From CAMBDR01 sp046597185 (GTDB taxonomy: Bacteria; Pseudomonadota; Gammaproteobacteria; Burkholderiales; Burkholderiaceae_D): a stretch of 11,684 nt of DNA. Numbering within the stretch: the stretch's first letter is position 1; every line of letters begins with the position of its first letter. The stretch lies in contig JBKJLF010000211.1 of the NCBI GenBank assembly GCA_046597185.1, forward strand, positions 1 to 11,684. Reading direction: 5' to 3'. Position numbers and translations under genes: made by a program. This document shows positions 5,360 to 11,684 of this stretch, one piece after another. The notes below the pieces were generated by a model, which worked only from the letters and a program-made list of their open reading frames with translations, was not told the DNA's origin and did not search any database.

Positions 5360-8007
5360 TACTGGTGCCTTGACCTAAGGGCAAAGCGAAACCCGAGGCC
5401 ATCGTCCCGCCCGTCTGGCCGGTAGAGGCCACGGCAGGCGCAACGTGCGTCCAGCGCGCCGCTGCTCCAGCCGCCGCCGCGCACCGCGCGGCCGCTATCG
5501 TTGGTGAGATCAGGTTTTAGCGCCTGTTTTAAGCCAGGATTCATTTCCGATTGATCCGCGTAAACCCGAAAGCCATCAGCACACCATTCCCATACATTGC
5601 CGTGCATTTGGTACAAGCCCCAACCGTTTTGCGGCAACGCTTCAACAGCCACCGTTTTCGCCCGATATTCCCCTTTTTTGCCATTACGATAAGGATGTGT
5701 GCCATCATAATTGACTTGATCTGATTGAATATTTTCCCCAAACCAAAACGGCGTTGTTGTTCCTGCGCGACAAGCGTATTCCCATTCCGCTTCAGTTGGC
5801 AAGCTAACTTGGTAATTTTCAATGCCAGCAGCGCGTAAAATTGATGCTAACTTGCTTAAAAACTGTTGCACATCCAACCAACTGACCTGTTCAACCGGGT
5901 GCTGCGGCCCGCCGCCCGCGTTTTCATGAAACTTACTTGGGTTATTGCCCATTACCGCTTGCCATAAGGCTTGGGTACAAGCGGTTTCGGCCAGCCAATA
6001 GCCTTGGGAGATGGTGACTTGGTGTTGCGGACTTTCATTTTTTTCCAAAACAGTCGTTTGCTCAGCCGCATTCGACCCCATAGTAAATTGCCCCGGTTCA
6101 ATATACCGCAAGCGCACTGGCTGCCCTGCCACCTGCCACACCGCATACAAGCCGTATTCATCCCGCCCACGCTCGGCCATGAAGGGCGGCACCACTTGCG
6201 CCACCGTCAGCGCCATGCTAGCGGTTTCAATGGTTAAAGTTTGCCCCGCCACCAACCGCCCCAACGGCACTTGCGCTTGATTACGGGTGCGGATAAGCTG
6301 CCGCCTGCCATTATCCAAGGTCAACCACGACAACACCAAGGGCATGCCGATGGGCGAGCATGGTTCTACCCGCTGGTCTTGTGTCAGCACCAGCGCAGCA
6401 CCACGCTGGCGCAGAAAATAGCGGCTGGGCGGGTCAAGATCGGGCAGGCGCACGAATGCCGCGACACTTTCTGCCGCCAACGCACCCAAGGCGGTACTGG
6501 CCTCCCCGCGTGCTTGGCTGGCGCAATCGGCAATGGCCCACAAGGCGGCAAACGGTTGTTCAAAGCGGCGCAGCATGTTGGCGTCATGCGCATGGGCGGT
6601 GAAAATTTGTTCGGCAAAGGCGGCAAAACCGCTCTGGTTGCGGGTGGCCTGGTCGGCTGCCACCAGTTGTTGCAGCCAGACCGTGGCGGCCCACACTTCT
6701 GGCGCAAAGCGCGCTTCGGTGGCGGGGGCCACATGGGCGGCCCACGCCAAGGTTTCTTGCACGGCAATGGTTTGCCCGCGCACCGCATGCACTTGGCGCA
6801 TGGTTTGCAATACCTGCTGCTGGATTTGCATCGGCAAGCGGGCAAATTTTTCCCGATACGGCGCTACCTTGTCGGCCTGCCATACCGCCACGTCGTAACC
6901 GGCATTGAGCACGGGGCTGGCCCACAACTGCGCTTCTAATTGCGGTTTGGTTGCCGTCTGCGGGTGCAGTTTGCGCACGGCGCGCACGAGTTCTGGCTCT
7001 ATGCGGCAGGCGCAGGCTAGTAGGGTGAGCAGGATTTCACCCGCGTCGTGGTCATGGGTTTGGGTGTCCGGCGCATGCCACAGCACGCGTGCGCCCTTGC
7101 TGGCTAAAAATTGCGCCGCCTGCTGCCAGCGGCTGCTGTGGCGCTGGGTGCTTAACAGCAAGACGACGCTGCCCGACTCGGGCGCGAGCAGCGCGGGGGG
7201 GCGGGCGGGCGCGCTGGGGCGCTCGCCCGTGTGCGCACCTGTGTGCTCGTCCGCGTGCGCACCCGTGTGCGCGCCCGTCTGCTCACTTGTATGCCCACTC
7301 ATGCGCCCATACAGCCACGCGCACGCGGGCTGCCACGGGTCGCCGGGTATGGTGTAGGTTGCCAGTGCATTCGGCCCCAGCCATTTCGCCAACACTTGAA
7401 CCAATTGTTCCTGATCGTCCCAATATGGGCGCATCGCCAAGCTGCGATCCACCAGCACGCATACCCGTGCGGGCGGGTAAGCACATGTGCGCCGGGGCCA
7501 GCGCGTGAGGGCGCGCAGGCGCGCCAGTTGCGGCAGCACGCGGGCGACATCGAGCATGGTTGACGCCTGCTGCTGCAATAGCGCCGCTTGCATGCGGCTT
7601 GCCAGCCGATGGTTGCTGGCCAAGGGATGAAACGGCAGCGCACCCGTTGCCAGCGGCAAATAGTCGGCGGCGGTGAGCTGCGTTACACTTTGCGGCTGCT
7701 GGGTACGGGTAGGTTCCAGCAGGTGGAGGTGGGTGATGCCGAAAAAAGGTGCGCGCAACGGTGTGCGCGGTGGCGTTGGGGTTGCGGTTGAGGTTGGCAT
7801 GGCCGTGCCGGGAATAAGCAGTTCCCCGCCGCTGGCGCGCGCGCTACTCATGACTTGTTCACCGACAAAATGCTGCGCTGCTTTAGCCTTAAAAAAACCC
7901 AAGCCCTGCACCAAGGCGGCATTATTATCCCGATTATTATCCCCAACAGCGGCCAGCACGCGCAGCAAATCTGCCCGCGCTAGCGCCGCGCCTTTGATTC
8001 TGCTCAT
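5359..8007 (-). CDS. VWA-like / FGE-sulfatase fusion protein with DGR-variable C-terminus
   Basis: 882 aa from the ATG at 8007, 7 nt after the MoxR stop; the frame is open to 8124, but that would overlap MoxR by 110 nt. Residues 1-60 are a helical N-terminus. Residues 181-315 resemble a VWA domain: a hydrophobic strand then DRSLAM (187-192) where the DxSxS MIDAS site belongs, and strand VVLLLSTQ (281-288). The metal site looks degenerate (Leu for the second Ser). Residues 236-263 are a 4-residue repeat (TGAH, TSEQ, ADEH) inserted in the VWA region. Residues 316-610 are helical and unassigned. From 616 comes a strand DEYGLYAVW, then the FGE-sulfatase domain: MGS 643-645, LPTEAEWEYACR 736-747, MHGNVWEWCAD 801-811, RAVRGGGW 840-847, GFRFALR 872-878. 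The Cys after RGGxW is lacking, so it is a non-enzymatic binding head. It is probably the effector or adaptor partner of the adjacent MoxR ATPase. Confidence 0.88.
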   Translation of the reverse strand: MSRIKGAALARADLLRVLAAVGDNNRDNNAALVQGLGFFKAKAAQHFVGEQVMSSARASGGELLIPGTAMPTSTATPTPPRTPLRAPFFGITHLHLLEPTRTQQPQSVTQLTAADYLPLATGALPFHPLASNHRLASRMQAALLQQQASTMLDVARVLPQLARLRALTRWPRRTCAYPPARVCVLVDRSLAMRPYWDDQEQLVQVLAKWLGPNALATYTIPGDPWQPACAWLYGRMSGHTSEQTGAHTGAHADEHTGAHTGERPSAPARPPALLAPESGSVVLLLSTQRHSSRWQQAAQFLASKGARVLWHAPDTQTHDHDAGEILLTLLACACRIEPELVRAVRKLHPQTATKPQLEAQLWASPVLNAGYDVAVWQADKVAPYREKFARLPMQIQQQVLQTMRQVHAVRGQTIAVQETLAWAAHVAPATEARFAPEVWAATVWLQQLVAADQATRNQSGFAAFAEQIFTAHAHDANMLRRFEQPFAALWAIADCASQARGEASTALGALAAESVAAFVRLPDLDPPSRYFLRQRGAALVLTQDQRVEPCSPIGMPLVLSWLTLDNGRRQLIRTRNQAQVPLGRLVAGQTLTIETASMALTVAQVVPPFMAERGRDEYGLYAVWQVAGQPVRLRYIEPGQFTMGSNAAEQTTVLEKNESPQHQVTISQGYWLAETACTQALWQAVMGNNPSKFHENAGGGPQHPVEQVSWLDVQQFLSKLASILRAAGIENYQVSLPTEAEWEYACRAGTTTPFWFGENIQSDQVNYDGTHPYRNGKKGEYRAKTVAVEALPQNGWGLYQMHGNVWEWCADGFRVYADQSEMNPGLKQALKPDLTNDSGRAVRGGGWSSGALDARCACRGLYRPDGRDDGLGFRFALRSRHQ
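5360..5490 (-). other. DGR variable region VR-B in the VWA-FGE gene
   Basis: This is the C-terminal 43 codons of the large protein. Varied residues relative to VR-A, numbered from the ATG at 8007, are S848, G850, L852, D853, C858, G860, Y862, R863, G866, D868, D869 and G870. All changes fall within 5399-5465 at codon positions 1 and 2. Neither copy contains a stop codon in the varied stretch and framework residues (RGGGW, ARCA, GFRFALR) are intact, so both proteins appear functional. The flanking 39 nt on the IMH side are identical to VR-A. Confidence 0.85.
7231..7302. repeat. 12-bp minisatellite, six degenerate units
   Basis: Six consecutive 12-mers (gtgcgcacctgt, gtgctcgtccgc, gtgcgcacccgt, gtgcgcgcccgt, ctgctcacttgt, atgcccactcat) encode the repeats MSGH, TSEQ, TGAH, TGAH, ADEH and TGAH of the VWA protein on the minus strand. 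The period is a multiple of three, so copy-number changes keep the frame. The encoded insert is polar and His/Gly-rich and probably forms a flexible surface loop. Confidence 0.85.
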
Positions 8008-8014
8008 GGCCGAC

Positions 8015-9091
8015 TCATGGCGCTGGCTTATCAGTTGAACTGACAGTTGGCCGCGCAATCTGGCGCTCGCCTTGGGCGTTTTGCTGCAAACCCAGCGCAA
8101 AATTGGCCTCGCCATCGTCATCATTTGCGGTTTTTAGATACGCATATTGGTTCAAGCGATCTAGCCATTGCCATTGTTCTGCCGTGTCGGCGGGGGCAAT
8201 GTCGTGCAAGGCATACAGCAGATCCAAATATTCGGCCAAGCCCGGCTGGTAGATTTGCGCCAGCCTGGCGCGCTCGCGGTCTTGCGCCAATTGGCTGGCG
8301 GCAGCTTCCAAGATGGTGAGGTCAATTTCCGCCTCGCCCCCTGCCCGCCCCGGCCCAAAATGCGCCAAGCCGTGCCGAATTAAAAAGCCACGGTAGCCTT
8401 CCGCAGGCTCGGGCGCGTGCGACAGCACCACGCAGCGGCGCACAAAGGCATCCGGCAGTTCGCGCTCTTGATTGGTGGTGATAATGATTAAGGGCCAAGC
8501 GGCATTGCTTTGCCCGTCCGCCCCGGCCACCCCAGCCACCCGTATGCCTAAGCCGGGCACATTGAAACAGCGCTCGCCCAGTACTTCTAGCAATCCATTG
8601 GGTACTTCGCTGGGGGCTTTGTCGATTTCGTCTATCAGCACGACATGGCCGGTTGGGGCGGCGGATAGGGCTGGTGGTTGGCTACCCGCTAGGCTGCCGT
8701 ATTGATGCGCCAAACCCCAATTGAGCGCCAGCCACAGCGCTTGCGGCTGCCAGTAACTGGCGTCAGGCTTGCGCGTACCTGCTTGCGCGTCGGCTAGACG
8801 CGCCACGGCGTCAAACTGGTACAGCAAATCCGCCACTTCCGAGCGCGCATGCAGCGTGGCCGCATGCATGTGCCACCCTAGCGCGCTGGCGCAGGCGCGT
8901 GCGAGCTGCGATTTACCACTGCCGGGTTCGCCACAGACCAATAGTGGCCGTTGCGCAGCGAGGGCGAGGGTAACGGCGTTGACTTCGGTGGGCCGCCACA
9001 GGTGCCATGAAGCAGCTTGACCGGGGATGGGGTCGAGGCGGCGGGCTTGCTGGTCGGCTAGGGTTTGTAGGTGGGTGTAGATAGGTTTCAT
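8015..9091 (-). CDS. MoxR-type AAA+ ATPase
   Basis: 358 aa, the usual length for MoxR/RavA-like AAA+ proteins. Walker A GEPGSGKS at 54-61, Walker B VLIDEID at 151-157 with catalytic Glu, sensor-1 region IIITTN 202-207, and candidate arginine finger residues R218/R219 in FVRRC. The segment between Walker A and B contains the aromatic insert (DLLYQFDAVARL, 88-99) typical of the group. MoxR ATPases form hexamers that, with VWA-domain partners, remodel or activate target protein complexes. Here the partner is encoded 7 nt downstream on the same strand, clearly in one operon. Start is the ATG at 9091, which has only a weak leader. The C-terminal ~40 residues (after NQYAYLKTAN) are polar and probably disordered. 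Confidence 0.93.
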   Translation of the reverse strand: MKPIYTHLQTLADQQARRLDPIPGQAASWHLWRPTEVNAVTLALAAQRPLLVCGEPGSGKSQLARACASALGWHMHAATLHARSEVADLLYQFDAVARLADAQAGTRKPDASYWQPQALWLALNWGLAHQYGSLAGSQPPALSAAPTGHVVLIDEIDKAPSEVPNGLLEVLGERCFNVPGLGIRVAGVAGADGQSNAAWPLIIITTNQERELPDAFVRRCVVLSHAPEPAEGYRGFLIRHGLAHFGPGRAGGEAEIDLTILEAAASQLAQDRERARLAQIYQPGLAEYLDLLYALHDIAPADTAEQWQWLDRLNQYAYLKTANDDDGEANFALGLQQNAQGERQIARPTVSSTDKPAP

Positions 9092-9423
9092 ATCAACTCG
9101 TCAATTTATTCAAGCCACGTTGCAATGCCACGTCGTATCTCAGGGTCAGCGATGTGACGACAATTCTATGGTAGCAGGTAATCCACTGCATAGCCAATTG
9201 CCGCCAAACCTGTTTGACGACTGCTGCGCAGGCGCATCCATTTTGGACTACAATGTGGCACCCATGTCAAATTACAAAAGAAGCAATGCTTGATAGGCAT
9301 CGACTTCAATAAGAAAGTGAAAGTGTCGGTGCGTTAAGTGGAATCGGCCGAAAGATCAAAGAAATAGTAGTATTTATATCACCACAAAATAGAATTTTTA
9401 GCAACACAAGGGATTGTATCAGC
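9092..9423. other. Divergent intergenic region, 332 bp
   Basis: This region separates the minus-strand MoxR operon from the plus-strand HExxH gene and must contain both promoters. I see no confident -35/-10 pair, though TAGAAT near 9388-9393 is a possible -10 for the plus gene. A minus-strand frame closed by TAG at 9166-9168 reads KWMRLRSSRQTGLAAIGY then AVDYLLP, which has the look of a protein C-terminus, perhaps a lost gene or transposase tail. No family is claimed. No RNA gene is seen. Confidence 0.4.
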
Positions 9424-10353
9424 ATGGCAACTACGAATATTAAAACTCTAGGAGCTGAAAAGAAGCTTGGACTCATTATTGAGCGAGCAGCCAAACTGCT
9501 TCCGGGAGATGTTGGCCGACAATTACTGGCTATTGTAACGCCAACAGCATTAGCAATATTAGCAACTACCGTGACCGTTTGGGCGGCAGCCCATTTTTTT
9601 GGCGTCGGCGAAATCGCAGATCTCATCTTGCTTATTACAGGTTATGTGGCATTAGGTGGCATCGCGTTTGAAGCGGCGGGACATATTGTGCATTTTGTCA
9701 AGCTGACCACGACCGCATCAACTGAGGCGGATCTTGACGCGGCGGCCAAACATTTGGCAACGGCAATTTCTTTGGTTGGCGTGCAGACGGTATTGGTAAT
9801 ATTATTTCGCAAACGTCCTGGTGATATGTTCAAACCGGTTCATGGCCGCAAAATCCCAAGTTTGCAGCAATGGGTTGCCCAACCACTGGCACGTAACGGT
9901 GGCCTAAGTTATAAGCCAAAACTTATGTTTACACGCAAAAAAGATACCGGAACAGGCGCGACAAATATAGTAGGGGATATCAGAATAGGCCGTTTTCCCG
10001 GCGAAGGCGGACGGCAAGAAATGATGGCAGCTATTTTTCATGAAAGAGTGCACCAATTTTTATCGCCCAAATTTTACTTATTAAGAAACATCCGAATCTA
10101 TGCCAAACAATCCGGTTACCAGCGTTCCTTTCTTCTGCGCTATATTGAGGAGGCAATGGCTGAAACAATTGCCCGCCTACGGGCTTATGGCTGGTCGCGT
10201 GAAAGTGTGTTTCAGGGATTGATTTTTCCGCTTGGGCAACACTATACTATTACGATTACCAATCTGCGCTCCGAGGCAAGTGGTATTCTTTTAGGGCCAA
10301 TTGTGGCAGGCGGCATGGTTTTTCAAGTATTCTATGGCGTATCAAAGGACTAA
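9424..10353 (+). CDS. Membrane-associated HExxH metallopeptidase-like protein (putative toxin)
   Basis: 309 aa. Residues 36-57 and 62-82 are two hydrophobic segments (ATTVTVWAAAHFFGVGEIAD between them) and 113-128 is a third. They form a helical module resembling the one preceding toxin domains in many polymorphic-toxin and type VI effector C-termini, with the 'TEADLDAAAKHLATAISLVG' stretch (101-120) as hallmark. The C-terminal domain contains AAIFHERVHQFL, with HERVH at 206-210 (Zn-binding HExxH), and a downstream YIEEAMAET (240-248) that can supply the third Glu ligand. This is the layout of a zincin metallopeptidase. There is no signal peptide and no secretion-marker domain. An AAGGG lies about 13 nt before the ATG. 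A 110-aa gene follows after 2 nt, as in toxin/immunity pairs. Metallopeptidase activity and toxicity are inferred from the motif and context. Confidence 0.7.
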   Translation: MATTNIKTLGAEKKLGLIIERAAKLLPGDVGRQLLAIVTPTALAILATTVTVWAAAHFFGVGEIADLILLITGYVALGGIAFEAAGHIVHFVKLTTTASTEADLDAAAKHLATAISLVGVQTVLVILFRKRPGDMFKPVHGRKIPSLQQWVAQPLARNGGLSYKPKLMFTRKKDTGTGATNIVGDIRIGRFPGEGGRQEMMAAIFHERVHQFLSPKFYLLRNIRIYAKQSGYQRSFLLRYIEEAMAETIARLRAYGWSRESVFQGLIFPLGQHYTITITNLRSEASGILLGPIVAGGMVFQVFYGVSKD

Positions 10354-10355
10354 CC

Positions 10356-10688
10356 ATGTTTCGTCGTGCCTCAACATCTGTGCCTGTCCCCCAAATTAGC
10401 CAACGCGAGGCAATCGTCGCAGCAAAAAAACTCGCTCTTTTCAATAATCAATTTTGGGACGATGGCACAGTTACCGCACAGTTGCGGTCTAGGGGGTTGC
10501 CAACTTTGTGCTGGGAAGTGATGCCCGGCACCGAATTCAAAGAATGGGCAGCGCAAGAACTGGACGACTATCCGCCTTGTTTTCTGATCGATGCTGAGAC
10601 TGGGAAGTTTGTGGGGTTATCGTATACGCGGCATATTGCGCTAGCTGAAGCTTTGGTGGGTAAAACTTTCAAGCTGCCGGAAACCTGA
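10356..10688 (+). CDS. Small partner protein, putative immunity protein (110 aa)
   Basis: Soluble protein without signal peptide or membrane segment. N-terminal residues 14-28 form a helix (ISQREAIVAAKKLAL). A central part WEVMPGTEFKEWAAQELDDY (53-72) leads to PPCFLIDAETGKFVGL (73-88), and a C-terminal helix (RHIALAEALVG) follows. The 'FLIDAETGKFVGL' strand-turn-strand recalls small immunity-type proteins (YrhB/Imm35-like), but the match is from memory and weak. It starts 2 nt after the stop of the HExxH gene, so both are translated from one message. The most economical reading is an immunity or regulatory partner. It converges on the next gene with only 12 nt between stops. Confidence 0.65.
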   Translation: MFRRASTSVPVPQISQREAIVAAKKLALFNNQFWDDGTVTAQLRSRGLPTLCWEVMPGTEFKEWAAQELDDYPPCFLIDAETGKFVGLSYTRHIALAEALVGKTFKLPET

Positions 10689-10700
10689 CCACCGATAGGT

Positions 10701-11684
10701 TCATGATTCGACGTTAGCTTTACTATTCGGAAATATCTTCTGATGCAGGTCAACAATCATTTGGCGCAAATCTTGTTCAAATTCGCTGATAGTCGGTACC
10801 ACTTCTTGGCTGCAACCATATTCTGCCGTTGGCGTGCCGAAATCTTCATACGCTTCACGCCGTATTGCCGGGTCACACAAGGGATTGGTTTTATCGTCAT
10901 AACGAAACCCAAGTATTGGATCACCATCCAATTCCACCTTTAAGGCTGGCAGCATACGCTTAGTATGACCCTTGGTTGGATTAAGCACCATTTGCCCGCG
11001 ATAGGCAGAATTAAGCGCAGAACGAACCGGGGCCATTTGATCGGCAGGCGCGGCCCCCTCGGGCCGTGCGCATACCGCAATGAAAGCCTGTGGCCGATTC
11101 GCCAAACTAGCGCTGAGCTGCCCTTTGAGCTTGAATGTGGCGACGCTCACCAAATAAGCTACCCATTCATCATTAAACTCCAAGCGGATACCCTGCGCCA
11201 ATGTAGGCGGCACCTGCATAATGCTGGCCGCTTCTGCCGCCACCCAGCGTTCTATTGCAACGGCACACAAGGCTAATAATACTTCAGCGCTTTTAACGCT
11301 GGGCGTGATCGGTGGCGTGGCTTTTTTCGCCTTGCTCAACACCCACAACAGGCAACTCAACAGCCCATCGCCAGTGGGTGCAATGGTGGTGCAAAAGGCC
11401 AGCAAGCCAGTGGGCGTAGGCTGCCATGTCGGGAAACCAAATTCTTTTGTTGCGGCCTGAAAAAACTCAAGCCAACGCAGGGTTTGTAGATGTTGCCATG
11501 CGGTGGAATCTACCAATAACTTAAGCAAAGCGTGGTGACTTTTGGGCGCATCGCTGGCAAGCTGCGGGTCTGCCGCCGCCGTTGTGGTTGCGGCAGCAGC
11601 TTGATTTTTACTACGCGCTTTCGGTTTATAAGGAAACAGCGCCGCCCATGGATAAAGTTTACCTTCAAACACATTATTTTTACC
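10701..11684 (-). CDS. Unrecognised protein, 5' end beyond the window (partial)
   Basis: The frame is open to the last base of the window; a GTG at 11672 gives 323 aa, but in-frame residues GKNN precede it, so the true start probably lies outside. Near the N-terminus is an Ala/Thr-rich low-complexity linker (NQAAAATTTAAADPQ) after FEGKLYPWAALFPYKPK. Then come helical segments (HALLKLLVDSTAWQHLQTLR, SAEVLLALCAVAIERWVAAE), and a C-terminal region with YRGQMVLNPTKGHTKRMLPA and GDPILGFRYDDKTNPL. No membrane segment or known motif is recognised. It converges on the HExxH/partner pair. Function unknown. Confidence 0.7.
   Translation of the reverse strand, partial: GKNNVFEGKLYPWAALFPYKPKARSKNQAAAATTTAAADPQLASDAPKSHHALLKLLVDSTAWQHLQTLRWLEFFQAATKEFGFPTWQPTPTGLLAFCTTIAPTGDGLLSCLLWVLSKAKKATPPITPSVKSAEVLLALCAVAIERWVAAEAASIMQVPPTLAQGIRLEFNDEWVAYLVSVATFKLKGQLSASLANRPQAFIAVCARPEGAAPADQMAPVRSALNSAYRGQMVLNPTKGHTKRMLPALKVELDGDPILGFRYDDKTNPLCDPAIRREAYEDFGTPTAEYGCSQEVVPTISEFEQDLRQMIVDLHQKIFPNSKANVES

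Larger units (their letters stand above)
5229..5490. repeat. Direct repeat copy B (partner at 2709-2971): variable region and downstream hairpins
   Basis: Second copy of the 3'-end-plus-trailer unit. Positions 5286-5398 equal 2767-2879 with a single mismatch (T5297 for C2778). The outer part (5229-5285) is about 80% identical, and 5466-5490 are identical to 2947-2971. The repeats are in the same orientation, 2.5 kb apart, so recombination between them could fuse or exchange the variable heads. Confidence 0.9.

Noticed and set aside
6241..6939. Long plus-strand open frames opposite the VWA-FGE gene (6241-6939, 6905-7357, 7089-7508)
   Set aside because: They are antisense to a well-supported coding region, have Arg/Gly/Cys-rich unnatural composition and show no domain; they result from the GC-rich codon pattern of the minus-strand gene.
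8008..8124. Upstream start of the VWA-FGE protein at 8124
   Set aside because: It would overlap the MoxR coding region by 110 nt and adds a basic stretch that mirrors MoxR codons; the ATG at 8007, 7 nt after the MoxR stop, is more natural.
8047..9020. Plus-strand ORFs opposite the MoxR gene
   Set aside because: The minus frame has complete AAA+ motifs; the opposite frames carry none.
9306..9626. Minus-strand ORF opposite the start of the HExxH gene
   Set aside because: Antisense to a plus-strand gene with clear membrane helices and a metal-binding motif; no recognisable features.
10689..10700. Possible bidirectional terminator between the convergent genes
   Set aside because: The only pairing (aacct/aggtt) is short, AT-containing and lacks a T-tract; not enough to call.
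1..11684. CRISPR array, tRNA/rRNA genes, DGR reverse transcriptase, DGR template repeat
   Set aside because: No evenly spaced repeats with unique spacers, no cloverleaf, no reverse-transcriptase motif and no third copy of the variable-region framework were found on either strand by eye.

Overview
The window reads as an accessory (variable) region of a proteobacterial chromosome, probably gamma- or betaproteobacterial judging from protein style. No housekeeping gene or ribosomal/tRNA marker fixes the taxon. Genes sit on both strands in short clusters separated by broken gene pieces, as expected of a defence, toxin or mobile-gene island.

Layout. 1-342: mostly non-coding, with an imperfect inverted repeat, a doubtful small ORF and a 16-bp tandem duplication. 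344-1663 (minus): a two-gene unit, a DUF6402-like protein followed by a small membrane-anchored protein. 1789-2704: a graveyard holding a 5' fragment of a C5-cytosine DNA methyltransferase cut just after motif IV, an antisense IS21 IstA scrap, an unrecognised antisense fragment, and overlapping pieces of an ORF6N-type and an XRE-type HTH protein. 2840-3739 (minus): a stand-alone FGE-sulfatase/SUMF1 (C-type-lectin fold) protein. 3772-4068: C-terminal remnant of an Rpn/PD-(D/E)XK 'transposase'. 4151-5142: a secreted protein and a small acidic protein, divergent from each other. 5359-9091 (minus): a MoxR AAA+ ATPase followed after 7 nt by a large VWA-like protein ending in a second FGE-sulfatase domain. 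9424-10688 (plus): a membrane-associated HExxH protein with a small partner 2 nt downstream, resembling a toxin/immunity pair. 10701-end (minus): an unrecognised gene running off the window.

Main discovery. The two FGE-sulfatase genes end in what look like variable regions (VRs) of a diversity-generating retroelement (DGR). Inside a 67-nt block the copies differ at 17 positions, all at codon positions 1 or 2. All are explainable by adenine-specific mutagenesis of a shared template rich in AAC codons. The block is flanked by 25 nt (5' side) and 39 nt (3' side) of perfect identity, and near-identity continues past the stop codon through three tandem hairpins with GGA in each loop. No reverse transcriptase or template repeat is visible, so diversification would have to be driven from outside the window.

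How the genes may work together. MoxR ATPases commonly act with VWA-domain partners as assembly or remodelling machines. Here the VWA protein carries a hypervariable ligand-binding head, with a second free-standing variable head 1.6 kb away. This suggests a recognition-and-response (conflict or immunity) system whose specificity can be diversified. That role is inference from domain content and context.
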